Assembly: GCA_964624585.1 (NCBI GenBank)
Contig: CAZUXE010000001.1
Coordinates: 69,262 to 133,261 of the forward strand
Reading direction: 5' to 3'
DNA length: 64,000 bases
DNA from: CAZUXE01 sp964624585
GTDB lineage: Bacteria; Hydrothermota; Tepidihabitantia; B3-TA06
Shown here: positions 53,714 to 61,813 of the stretch, one piece after another
Numbering within the stretch: position 1 is the first letter of the stretch
Layout: each line of letters opens with the position of its first letter
Program-made: the position numbers and the translations under genes
Notes under the pieces: model-generated
Seen by the model: only the letters and a program-made list of their open reading frames with translations
The model's database searches: none
Told to the model about the DNA's origin: nothing

Positions 53714-55263
53714 GAAGCATTCTCCGGCTTTAATGTTTTATTGAACAATTCTGCAATTTTCCTACGAAGCGATTCTTTATCAAGTTGAGCTTTTCCAAAG
53801 ATATCACGGATATTTTCACCAAGATTAGCCCTGTCTATTTGCGTTAAGTCCTTAGCTGTGAATAAGATAACGGGCAGTCCACGGGTAACTTCATCTGATT
53901 CCAAAAGCCTCATAACGTCGAATCCATCAAGGTCTGGCATCATTAAGTCAAGAATAACCAAATCAGGCTTTTCGTTACGCGCCATTTTCACCCCTTCCAC
54001 ACCGGAATGAGCCTTCAGCACTTCATAGTTATCAAGTTTAAGAATCTCTTCAATTAGGCTTACATCTGCTGGATTATCGTCTATCACAAGTACGCGATGC
54101 GCTTTCCCCCCCATAAAGGTAAGGTTTTTAATCTTGTTCACCAAATCCGTTCGCGATACAGGCTTAACCATATAATCCACAGCACCAAGCGACAAACCAA
54201 AGCTTTTATCTTCGACTATGGAGACAACGATTATTGGAATATCCTTTGTTTCATCCATCTCTTTAAGACGATGCAGAATACGCCAACCGTCCATTTGAGG
54301 AAGAAGGATATCCAGTGTAATTACAGCCGGTCTAAGGGCAACCGCCTTTTCAAGGGCGTCTTCGCCAGAGGAGGAAATGTGAACCTTATAACCTGCATCG
54401 GCAAGCCAGGTTGACATAAGGTTAGCCGCCAAAGGATTATCTTCAACAACCAATATAGGACGATTGCCGGGCGCGGGAAGACTCTCTTCAAGCTCCTGCC
54501 TACTTGTAACCTTCTGCGGCTGCACAGGTTTGTATTCATTAAAAGGTAGCAGAACGGTAAAGGTAGTTCCTTCACCAACTTTGCTGTCAACTGTTATAGA
54601 GCCGTTTTGAATCTTCAACAGCTTGTCAATAAGGGCTAGGCCTAAACCTGTTCCTTCATAACGTCTGGTGGTTGAACCATCTATCTGCTGGAATGGAGCG
54701 AATATATCGGCAAGTTCTTTTTCAGGAATGCCTATGCCGGTATCGCTTACAACCACTTTAAGCATATCGTTATCCCGCTTAACAGAAAGTGTTACATTGC
54801 CTTGTTCTGTAAATTTAATTGCATTGGAAAGTAAATTATCAATAATTTGGGCAATTTTCCGCCTATCGGTAACAACTATTGGAAAATCTTTGGGTATATC
54901 AACAATTATTTTAACGCTTTTTCGTTCTGATATTACATCGTAGGTTTTTAATACTTCATCTATAACTTCTTTTAAGTCGGTGGGTTCGTTAAAGACCTCA
55001 AGCATACCCGCCTCAAGCTTTGAAAAATCGAGTATATCGTTGACCAAACGGAGCAAGTGAACGCCTGAGGAATGCAGAATTTTCACATAATGCGCCTGCT
55101 TTTCATTAAGCTTGCCTACCAGTCCATCCATAAGAAGTTCGGAAAATCCTATAATGGAATTCAAAGGAGTCCTTAGTTCGTGACTCATATTGGCTAGGAA
55201 TTGAGACTTAAGTTGCGTAGCCTCAATTATTTCCTGCGCATGTTCATTGTCCTTAACGTTCAC
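53710..55263 (-). CDS. hybrid histidine kinase with two receiver domains
   Basis: 517 residues without membrane helices. HisKA begins almost at the N-terminus (His28 in MSHELRTPLN). A HATPase domain follows (NLLSNAIKFT, DTGIGIP, YEGTGLGLAL), then two receiver domains (about 272-385 with LDILLPQMDG, and about 395-510 with LDLMMPDLDG). There is no sensor domain, so input must come from a partner. GTG start with AAGGAGG 4 nt upstream. First gene of the kinase-CheY-fusion-EF-G operon. Confidence 0.94.
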   Translation of the reverse strand: MNVKDNEHAQEIIEATQLKSQFLANMSHELRTPLNSIIGFSELLMDGLVGKLNEKQAHYVKILHSSGVHLLRLVNDILDFSKLEAGMLEVFNEPTDLKEVIDEVLKTYDVISERKSVKIIVDIPKDFPIVVTDRRKIAQIIDNLLSNAIKFTEQGNVTLSVKRDNDMLKVVVSDTGIGIPEKELADIFAPFQQIDGSTTRRYEGTGLGLALIDKLLKIQNGSITVDSKVGEGTTFTVLLPFNEYKPVQPQKVTSRQELEESLPAPGNRPILVVEDNPLAANLMSTWLADAGYKVHISSSGEDALEKAVALRPAVITLDILLPQMDGWRILHRLKEMDETKDIPIIVVSIVEDKSFGLSLGAVDYMVKPVSRTDLVNKIKNLTFMGGKAHRVLVIDDNPADVSLIEEILKLDNYEVLKAHSGVEGVKMARNEKPDLVILDLMMPDLDGFDVMRLLESDEVTRGLPVILFTAKDLTQIDRANLGENIRDIFGKAQLDKESLRRKIAELFNKTLKPENAS

Positions 55264-55610
55264 CGGGCCTCCTTGCCGACCTGTTATATAATAACAATAT
55301 TAAGATATAGTTTAGGCGAAACTAAGGCGTTGTCAACCGTAACTTACCTTAAACTGGGCTGCTATAGAACCATAGGCTTGTTTTTGTTTTAGAAAAGGAA
55401 GCTCAAACTTCCACCGGATGCTACTGTAGAATTAACCACAAAGGACACAAAGTGGAAACTCTAGTTTAGGAGTTCATCTCGCAAACGTCTATTTTGTTAT
55501 CAAAAGGTCATTTAAGAAAATTTAAAAGCTGATGCAAACCAGCATTTTTGTTTGTTGAATAATGCACAGCCCCCACTAATACTGCTTACGCGAACCTGAA
55601 GTTTGGGTAC
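55264..55610. other. 347-nt intergenic region with repeat modules
   Basis: It contains a CCACCGGATGCTACTGTAG-AATTAACCACAAAG module (55411-55445) that recurs at 56101-56136, and a decayed GGAAG...CTTCC hairpin (55397-55412). No frame on either strand has support. Confidence 0.55.
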
Positions 55611-56054
55611 TTAACGTTCTCTGCGTTCAACCTCCTCAAGCCAACCTATGGAGATACGCGACTTACGGTCTCTGCGGGTGTAAGGTTTTATATCAAGTAC
55701 CGGTGTTCCCTCTATCATATCCACAGTTTTAATATGAAGAATATTTGCTTCGCGGGAAAGCAGACGGACAACCGTAAGCGCAATGTGATTTGGCCGATGA
55801 GGTGTTCGTGTAGCGAAACAACCGCGTTTGGGACGAGGCTCCATCAAAGGCGCGGTTAAAAGGTCTACCTTGTTGGAAAGGTGAAAACGCCATAGCACGT
55901 AGATGTGGGTAAAACCCTCAATATCCTTCAGTCCAGCGACGTATTTAGGAAATATTTCGATTGTCCCCTTTGTAAATCGAGACTTCAGCGGATGAATATC
56001 CTTGGGGTTAACATAAGGTGAGTGAATTAGTCCAATAGGCGTGAGTTCATTCAT
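55611..56054 (-). CDS. trmO: tRNA (N6-threonylcarbamoyladenosine-37 N6)-methyltransferase TrmO
   Basis: 147 residues from ATG 56054. The family signature RTPHRPNHIALTVVRLL is near residue 85, with TPIGLIHSPY at the start and VLDIKPY near the end. TrmO methylates t6A37 in some tRNAs that read ACC. The frame extends 26 codons further upstream, but that part lies in an intergenic repeat and crosses the promoter. A promoter with its -10 box 5 nt before ATG 56054 supports a leaderless mRNA. Confidence 0.92.
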   Translation of the reverse strand: MNELTPIGLIHSPYVNPKDIHPLKSRFTKGTIEIFPKYVAGLKDIEGFTHIYVLWRFHLSNKVDLLTAPLMEPRPKRGCFATRTPHRPNHIALTVVRLLSREANILHIKTVDMIEGTPVLDIKPYTRRDRKSRISIGWLEEVERRER

Positions 56055-56059
56055 GGCAA

Positions 56060-56087
56060 AGCATACTTGGATTGTTGGAAAAATCAA
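56060..56087 (-). promoter_or_regulatory. promoter giving leaderless trmO mRNA
   Basis: Minus strand TTGATT (56082-56087), 16-nt spacer, TATGCT (56060-56065), 5 nt to the ATG. The intergenic repeat begins within 15 bp upstream. Confidence 0.65.
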
Positions 56088-56139
56088 GCTTGCCAAACCT
56101 CCACCGATGCTACTAGAGATAGAATTAACCACAAAGTAT

Positions 56140-56189
56140 CAAAACCTTTGGTTTTGCTTTAGGAGTTTTAAGCCGAAGCTCAAAACTCC
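56140..56189 (+). repeat. two-hairpin repeat, copy 3
   Basis: CAAAACC/GGTTTTG (loop TTT), CTTTA spacer, GGAGTTTT/AAAACTCC with an inner AGC/GCT stem. Preceded by TTAACCACAAAGTAT. Same layout as copies 1, 2 and 4 with different stem bases. Confidence 0.7.
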
Positions 56190-56216
56190 ATCTATAAATC
56201 TGAAGTGACAGACTAA

Positions 56217-56239
56217 TATCCACGCTTTCAGCGTGGATA
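56217..56239. repeat. single hairpin related to the two-hairpin repeat
   Basis: CCACGCT/AGCGTGG with loop TTC, flanked by TAT and ATA. It matches the second stem of copies 1 and 2 with one changed base pair. Confidence 0.6.
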
Positions 56240-56391
56240 CTTAGGTAGGAAACCTCTAAGCATGAAGACTACGGTAAGATATATCCCTTCCCTTGATGGG
56301 AGAGGATTAAGGGAAAGGTGTCCGTTATCCCTTTCAGTCGTAACTCCACCTGAAAATATTAACCACAAAGTACTCAAAGAACACAGAGTAT

Positions 56392-56441
56392 CCAAAGCTT
56401 CGCTTTGGCTTTAGGAGTTTTGATGTAAAACTCAAAACTCC
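56392..56441 (+). repeat. two-hairpin repeat, copy 4
   Basis: CCAAAGC/GCTTTGG (loop TTC), CTTTA spacer, GGAGTTTTGA/TCAAAACTCC (10 bp, 8-nt loop). Preceded by TTAACCACAAAGTACTC and ACACAGAGTAT. The whole 56055-56783 gap otherwise has no credible frame; further AACTTTGTGGTTTATT and CCCTCCC modules fill 56570-56725. Confidence 0.7.
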
Positions 56442-56783
56442 ACAGAGCTGGAATCTGGGATTATTTTTGTAAGGATGAGATAGAAACCAAAACTCTTCCT
56501 AGTATATCTAAACTAACACTCCTTCCAGTCATCTCAAGCGTGCTTCACAAACTCCATATAATCCGCCGCAACTTTGTGACCTTCGTGAACTTTGTGGTTT
56601 ATTTATTCTATAGTAATCGGCTGGAGTTATGGATAAACCACAGAGTTGGAATCTGCTATCATAGTCGTAATTAGGAGTACGCTATTATAAAAATCTCCCC
56701 CTCCCTTTATGGAGAGGGGCTTTAGGCTTAGATAAAATTACCGCAAAACTTCAGCCCGATTCATATTGTCTTCTAATAGCGAC

Positions 56784-58139
56784 TCAGACTTTATGAGCGT
56801 GCTTATACCACTTAATAATAGCATCCGCGGTGGCTTTTATAATAGGGTATACCGCAGGAGACGAAGTCAGCAAAGGATGCGTTCCTATCTGCAAGGCGTC
56901 AATTTCCATATCCGTCATTTTGTTCTGAATCATCACGGCCATAGTATTAACCATTTCACCAACCGAATCGCCGCCTTTAATTTGACCGCCAAGAAGAACA
57001 TGTGAATAGCGGGAATAAATAAGCTTAACGTAAAGCTTTGAGGTATCTTTGAATTTCCCCGGATGCCGGTCAGGAGCTTCGGCAATACCTACAACATAAT
57101 CTATACCTAAATCTTGAACTTGTCTTTCGTTAAGACCCGAAGCGCCAAAAGCCATATTACCTATTTTTGTAGAAAATGTGCCTAGCACGCCTGAAAAGGT
57201 TTTTACAACTTTGATAGAGTAAAGATTCGAACCGGCAAGCCTGCCTTGGGCACATGCGGTTGAAGCCAACATAATTGGCCAGTCTTCACCGGTATAACAG
57301 TTACGTTTAACAGCGCAATCACCTGCCGCGAAGATATCGGCCTCAGAAGTACGCATGTATTCGTCAATAAGAATGCCTCTGCGTTCATCAAATTTTATAC
57401 CCATTTTTTTAGCAAGCTCAACCTCAGGACGCGCCCCTATTGATATAATCACCATGTCTGTTTCTATTTCCCTGCCGTCCTGTAGAACAACCTTATGCAC
57501 CTTACCGTTTCCCTTGAATCCAGATACTGAAGCGCCCAACATAAGGCTCGCGCCCCTGCTTTTCATTTCAGCCTCAAGCATATTGGAGAATTCTGCATCC
57601 ATAGACATAGGTAGAAGATGAGGAAGCCTTTCAACTATCGTAACCTGCCTGCCGTCAGCCAAAAGCTCATCTGAAAACTCAACGCCCACATAACCGCCGC
57701 CTATCACCACTATTTTATTAGATTTCTTGGCGTATTCTCTAAGGCCACGAAGGTATTCCATATCTTTATTGACAACATAAATACCTTCAAGATTGGCTCC
57801 TTCAACAGAAAGCTTAACGGGAATTGAACCTGTGGCAATAATCAGTTTATCAAAAGCAAGCTCATCACCTGAATCCAGTTTAAGCGTTTTGCCATCTCGA
57901 CCTACAACCTCTGCATGAACAAATTCCACCCCTTGCTTACGAAGCCCTGCATCAGACATAATATCGTCTTCAACAGAACTTAACTTGTTGATAATATAGG
58001 GTATACCACAAGGCACCAGTGTGATTTTTTCTTTTTTGACAATCGCTACCGTTTTATTTGGATTTGCGTTAAGGGCAGAGCTTGCTGCGGCAACCCCGGC
58101 AGCTCCTCCACCAATAATCACTATGTCAAAGCTTTTCAT
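56784..58139 (-). CDS. FAD-dependent disulfide reductase (CoA-disulfide reductase / NADH oxidase-like)
   Basis: 451 residues from ATG 58139. FAD-binding GGGAAG (residues 10-15), the single redox-active Cys44 in LVPCGIPY, an NAD(P) GGGYVG motif near residue 150 and the C-terminal FAD ATAGDCA-like FAAGDCA are present, with a dimerisation domain at the end. Members reduce CoA disulfide, persulfides or oxygen with NAD(P)H; the enzyme type cannot be fixed by sequence alone. No rhodanese domain is fused. Confidence 0.9.
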   Translation of the reverse strand: MKSFDIVIIGGGAAGVAAASSALNANPNKTVAIVKKEKITLVPCGIPYIINKLSSVEDDIMSDAGLRKQGVEFVHAEVVGRDGKTLKLDSGDELAFDKLIIATGSIPVKLSVEGANLEGIYVVNKDMEYLRGLREYAKKSNKIVVIGGGYVGVEFSDELLADGRQVTIVERLPHLLPMSMDAEFSNMLEAEMKSRGASLMLGASVSGFKGNGKVHKVVLQDGREIETDMVIISIGARPEVELAKKMGIKFDERRGILIDEYMRTSEADIFAAGDCAVKRNCYTGEDWPIMLASTACAQGRLAGSNLYSIKVVKTFSGVLGTFSTKIGNMAFGASGLNERQVQDLGIDYVVGIAEAPDRHPGKFKDTSKLYVKLIYSRYSHVLLGGQIKGGDSVGEMVNTMAVMIQNKMTDMEIDALQIGTHPLLTSSPAVYPIIKATADAIIKWYKHAHKV

Positions 58140-58278
58140 CAATATTTCCTTTCTTAAGAAATTAACACCGAAGCGTAAGTTGACGGCTTCGGAAGATTTC
58201 GTCCGGCTTATGCTTTTGATAGTAGATATCTAAACGGCGCACAAGCTTTTTATTTCGTATTGTTCTGTAATATTTGGG

Positions 58279-58307
58279 ATTATAGCGCGTCTAGTCTTAT
58301 TTTGCAA
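58279..58307 (-). promoter_or_regulatory. promoter of the disulfide reductase gene
   Basis: Minus strand TTGCAA (58302-58307), 17-nt spacer, TATAAT (58279-58284), with a leader of about 130 nt. Confidence 0.6.
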
Positions 58308-58418
58308 TAGCAGCATCGGGTGGAGGGAAAAGCTTTTGGTAATAGCTTATCCCTAATCACGACTATTACAGCAGATTCCAGCTCTGTAGTTTATCCAGAA
58401 CACCAGTCGATTACTGTA

Positions 58419-58470
58419 GGATATGGAGTTTACAAAGTAAACTCCCAAAGCCACGCCGTAGGCGTGGATA
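58419..58470 (-). repeat. two-hairpin repeat, copy 2
   Basis: Same 52-bp layout as copy 1 on the plus strand: GGAGTTTAC/GTAAACTCC (loop AAA), CAAAG, CCACGCC/GGCGTGG (loop GTA). Compared with copy 1 a G-C pair has become A-T on both sides of the stem. Confidence 0.8.
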
Positions 58471-58549
58471 ACCCTCCCCCTAGTGCTTCGCACTTCCCCC
58501 TCCCTTGTGGAGGGGGAGGGACGACTCCAAAGGAGTCGGCAGGGTGAAG
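58471..58549. repeat. CCCTCCC-type palindromic repeat cluster
   Basis: Three hairpins in a row: AGTGC-TTC-GCACT, CCCCCTCCC with GGAGGGGGAGGG, and GACTCC-AAA-GGAGTC, ending GGCAGGGTGAAGG. Directly adjoins two-hairpin repeat copy 2. Confidence 0.65.
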
Positions 58550-58621
58550 GGATAAAGAGACATGCTTAATTACTGCACTGAAATACTATCTATAATAGCA
58601 CACTGCAATCCATCTCTACCC

Positions 58622-58649
58622 TTGACAAAGCAGGGCAAACAAGTAATCT
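58622..58649 (+). promoter_or_regulatory. promoter of the ammonia-lyase gene
   Basis: TTGACA (58622-58627), 16-nt spacer, TAATCT (58644-58649). About 36 nt of leader with AAGGAG before the ATG. Confidence 0.65.
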
Positions 58650-58691
58650 CTCGGATAAAGAATAAATTCCGAATTTTCAGAAAGGAGAACA

Positions 58692-60212
58692 ATGGCTGTA
58701 GTTCTTAAAGGAAAAGACTTAACCGTTGAGGATGTTGAGCGCATAGCCCGGCATCATGAAAAAGTTGAAGTTGCGCCCGAAGCATGGGAGAGAATTAAAA
58801 AGTGCCGCGCCATGTGCGAGGAGAAGATTGCTGCCCGCGAGGTAATGTACGGCGTTACCACAGGGATAGGCGAATTTAGCGAGGTTGTACTTACCGCTGA
58901 GCAAACAGAGAAGTATCAGAAATATCTTATCTATTCCCACGCTGCAGGTATAGGCAAACCTATGCCAGAAGAGGTTGTTCGCGCGGCCATAGCTACAAGA
59001 ATCAACGTACACTGTAACGGAAACTCAGGATGCAGACCCATTGTAACTCAAACCCTTGTGGATATGTTGAACAAAGGCGTGCATCCTGTTATGTGTAAAC
59101 GCGGCTCTGTGGGCGCATGTGGAGACCTTTCACCAATGGGTCAAATGGCGCTGGTTCCAATGGGCGAAGGCGAAGCCTTCTACAAAGGCGAACGACTTCC
59201 AGGCGCTGAAGCCATGAAACGCGCAGGTATCCCAATTATCAAATACGAGGCCAGGGACGGGCTTGCCACAATCAACGGCTCAAACGTCATCAACGGCTGG
59301 GGCTGCATTATGCTACCTGAAGCCATGCGTTTCTTAAAAATGCACGACATTGTTGCGGCAATGACCATGGAAGCCTTGAATATCAATACCAAATGTCTTG
59401 ACGAACGTCTACACAAGGCGCGCGGTTATCCCGGCGCGATTACAGTAGCTGCGAACTTGAGAAAAATTATGCAAGGCTCCAAGCTTCTGGAACGTCCCGG
59501 CAAAAGGGTTCAAGACGCCTACAGTCTGCGCTCCACACCACAAGTTGCAGGCGCGGCAAGGGATAGTTGGAAATATTCCAAAAAGATGTATGAAATTGAA
59601 CTTAACGGCGTTGGCGACAACCCTTTGTTTTTCCCTGATGACAAAGAGGTAATAACCGGTGCAAACTTCCAAGGTACGCCACTTGCCTTCGCACTAGAGG
59701 CTATGGGACTTGGAATTTCAACCGTATGTGTACTTTCCGAAAGACGCCTTAACCGCCTGATGAACCCCGCGCTATCTGCAGGGCTGCCAGGCTTTCTGAC
59801 TAAGGGAGGCGGTATGTTCAGTGGACTCATGCTTTCCCAGTACACCGCTTGCCAGCTTGTAAACGAACAGCGCGTTCTTTCACATCCAGCGGCCAACGGT
59901 TCAATCCCAGCTGCTGCCGATCAGGAAGATTTCGTATCAATGGGCATGACATCTGCAATCAAAACCCGCAAGATTCTTGACCACGCCTACGGTATTTTGG
60001 GTATTGAGTTCATTGCCGCGGCTCAGGCCATTGACTTCCGCGACGCAGAACCCTCACCTGCATCTAAAGCGGCCTATGAGGTGATTCGTTCATACGTTGA
60101 TCATCTGGACGAAGACAGACCCCTGTTTGACGACAACAACGCCATAAGTGAAGTTCTTCGCAGAGGAGAAATACTTGAAGCCGTGGAAAAGACGGTTGGT
60201 CAATTAGATTAA
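58692..60212 (+). CDS. histidine/aromatic ammonia-lyase family protein, ACG variant
   Basis: 506 residues of the MIO-lyase family: Tyr53 in MYGVTTG, SHAAG with His83 as in histidine ammonia-lyase, GSVGACGDLSP, NGSNVINGW, GDNPLF and QEDFVSMG. The residues that cyclise to MIO read Ala142-Cys143-Gly144 where nearly all members have Ala-Ser-Gly. The NFQG motif is like plant PAL rather than NFH of HutH, so the substrate (His, Phe, Tyr, or an aminomutase reaction) is open. No hutU, hutI or hutG is nearby. Confidence 0.88.
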   Translation: MAVVLKGKDLTVEDVERIARHHEKVEVAPEAWERIKKCRAMCEEKIAAREVMYGVTTGIGEFSEVVLTAEQTEKYQKYLIYSHAAGIGKPMPEEVVRAAIATRINVHCNGNSGCRPIVTQTLVDMLNKGVHPVMCKRGSVGACGDLSPMGQMALVPMGEGEAFYKGERLPGAEAMKRAGIPIIKYEARDGLATINGSNVINGWGCIMLPEAMRFLKMHDIVAAMTMEALNINTKCLDERLHKARGYPGAITVAANLRKIMQGSKLLERPGKRVQDAYSLRSTPQVAGAARDSWKYSKKMYEIELNGVGDNPLFFPDDKEVITGANFQGTPLAFALEAMGLGISTVCVLSERRLNRLMNPALSAGLPGFLTKGGGMFSGLMLSQYTACQLVNEQRVLSHPAANGSIPAAADQEDFVSMGMTSAIKTRKILDHAYGILGIEFIAAAQAIDFRDAEPSPASKAAYEVIRSYVDHLDEDRPLFDDNNAISEVLRRGEILEAVEKTVGQLD

Positions 60213-60248
60213 TTCTGTTTCCAGATTAATCGTAAACATTAAGTATAT

Positions 60249-60277
60249 AGGCCGACCGAAAGGTCGGCCTTAAAATT
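60249..60277 (+). terminator. terminator of the ammonia-lyase gene
   Basis: AGGCCGACC / GGTCGGCCT, 9 bp with a GAAA tetraloop, 37 nt after the stop; the T-run is weak (TAAAATT). The remaining 60280-60450 bases hold a CACTAAGGACACAAAG fragment of the intergenic repeat family and nothing else. Confidence 0.65.
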
Positions 60278-60454
60278 CTCCCAACTAGATTATCCAACAG
60301 CCTCCTGCAAGACAATGAAAAAAGAATTTGTTACTAAGACTTTTTGCACCACTAAGGACACAAAGCCCACATCGGATAAACAAGTTAAAACCATACGCAA
60401 TTTAGAGCCCTAACGTACTGCCATGCTCCAAGTTTATAAATAACTAAAAACACA

Positions 60455-60482
60455 TTGACACTCCCTAATTTACTCCTATAAT
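60455..60482 (+). promoter_or_regulatory. promoter of the 60530 gene
   Basis: TTGACA (60455-60460), 16-nt spacer, TATAAT (60477-60482), both consensus. A 40-nt leader ends with AAGGAG before the ATG. Confidence 0.8.
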
Positions 60483-60529
60483 TATTCATAATAATATTAA
60501 CTTTTTGCAATATTAATAAGGAGACCATT

Positions 60530-60778
60530 ATGGCTTCAATATATGATTTTGAACGCGAAATGGTATGGGTCTCACGGCAAGGCGAAACCTTTTCCCTAAG
60601 ATGGGGACTGCGTGGTAATGTTTGGCACGCTTTGGTTTCAGTACCTGCAAATAACGAGGGCGACACAAAATATGATCTTACTTCCAGCAGCAAAGAAGAA
60701 CTTTTTGAACAGGTGCGAGAGATTATGGAAGAGACTTTCAATACTGAGGCTTTTTCTTTATCAGTTGGAAGTTACTAA
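60530..60778 (+). CDS. small protein of unknown function
   Basis: 82 residues, soluble, rich in Trp and Glu (MVWVSRQGETFSLRWGLRGNVWHALVSV, then a helix EELFEQVREIMEETF). A consensus promoter and an AAGGAG site 6 nt before the ATG make it a real gene, probably well expressed. I recognise no family. Confidence 0.7.
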   Translation: MASIYDFEREMVWVSRQGETFSLRWGLRGNVWHALVSVPANNEGDTKYDLTSSSKEELFEQVREIMEETFNTEAFSLSVGSY

Positions 60779-60845
60779 ATTGCTAAGCCTACTAGGTAAC
60801 TCAAGCTTCATATTCCATTAAGCTTATCTAATATATTAAAGCGTA

Positions 60846-61700
60846 TTACGGTTCGTAAAGTTCCGGTTGAACCGGCAGTTGGGTTGAATCTGGAGAGTCT
60901 TTCAGCTTCTTGCGCAAAGGATTAGCAAAGCTTTCGTAACCAATTCTTAAATCGTGAATATTATCCAGACGATTGAAATCGGAATACACCCATGACCCCT
61001 TCAAATCCCTAGGAGTTATTTTATAAATATATACTCCCATACCTCGTTTGTTCTCATACCCCATAACAACCATATCATCCACAACAAAAGCCGATCCCCA
61101 AAGCGTTTGCTCATCTACCTCCCATTTCACCGAATAGGCGGACTTAGTTTTTTCTAATACAATAGTAGTTTCATATTCCGAACCGTTCGGATTTATTCCG
61201 CTAACTTGGCACGATGTTGCCGAGTGATTCTTGAACGGAGGTTTCTCCGCCAATTTCAATTCTGAAGCGTTTTCAGTCTTTTCAGTATAAACCTTATCGC
61301 CATAAGTATTTACCCATCTACCTATAAGCCCTTCTCCAAATTTTCTATAAAGATAAAGACGTGAGTGTTTCTTTTTGGAATACATATTTTCAATCAAACA
61401 TATAGCGCCAAGTGCATCATCATTAATAACGCCTATTCCGTATCGAATTGAACTATCGGGAAATGTCCACTTAAGCTTGTAGGCCTCGCCTGCTTTATTT
61501 ATTTCTAATAAAGCGTCATAGCCAGGGCCTCTAACCTGATAGACTCCAACAAAATCAACCGCCTGCTCCTGCGAATCCACGCCTATCAACTCCGGATTAG
61601 TATGGGTTAGTATCAGAACGCTGGCAATTGAGAGCCCTCCTGCAAACATTATGATTACAAACGCCCACAACTTCCAGTGTTTATATTTTCTGCACCTCAT
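60846..61700 (-). CDS. membrane-anchored protein with internal duplication
   Basis: 284 residues with one N-terminal helix (WAFVIIMFAGGLSIASVLIL) after a basic start. The exported part has two similar halves: about 50-140 (GYDALLEINKAGEAYKLKW...YGIGVINDDALG...LIGRWV) and about 165-260 (YETTIVLEKTKSAYSVKW...WGSAFVVDDMVV...LKGSWVY). The layout suggests two lipocalin- or streptavidin-like strands sets. No family name can be given. A promoter ends 9 nt before the ATG and no ribosome site is visible. Confidence 0.72.
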   Translation of the reverse strand: MRCRKYKHWKLWAFVIIMFAGGLSIASVLILTHTNPELIGVDSQEQAVDFVGVYQVRGPGYDALLEINKAGEAYKLKWTFPDSSIRYGIGVINDDALGAICLIENMYSKKKHSRLYLYRKFGEGLIGRWVNTYGDKVYTEKTENASELKLAEKPPFKNHSATSCQVSGINPNGSEYETTIVLEKTKSAYSVKWEVDEQTLWGSAFVVDDMVVMGYENKRGMGVYIYKITPRDLKGSWVYSDFNRLDNIHDLRIGYESFANPLRKKLKDSPDSTQLPVQPELYEP

Positions 61701-61709
61701 AACTTATCC

Positions 61710-61737
61710 AGAATATTGAAGAGAGTATATTTGTCAA
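61710..61737 (-). promoter_or_regulatory. promoter giving a nearly leaderless mRNA
   Basis: Minus strand TTGACA (61732-61737), 16-nt spacer, TATTCT (61710-61715), 9 nt to the ATG, so the 5' leader would be only 2-3 nt. Confidence 0.65.
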
Positions 61738-61813
61738 GAGTATTTTCACGTAACGCGATATCTAAAAAACCAATCAAGTCAGCAGACATAAAACAGATAA
61801 GGTTTTTTGAAAA

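Noticed and set aside
56055..56132. 26-codon N-terminal extension of trmO
   Set aside because: It is encoded by an intergenic repeat and crosses the predicted -35/-10 boxes; TrmO proteins normally begin near the TPIG motif.
58320..58547. 75-codon plus-strand frame upstream of the ammonia-lyase
   Set aside because: It consists of the two intergenic repeat families read through; no ribosome site and no conserved pattern.
55264..58691. CRISPR array among the repeats at 55-58 kb
   Set aside because: Copies are irregularly spaced, vary in sequence and are palindromic in pairs; no regular spacer length and no cas genes.
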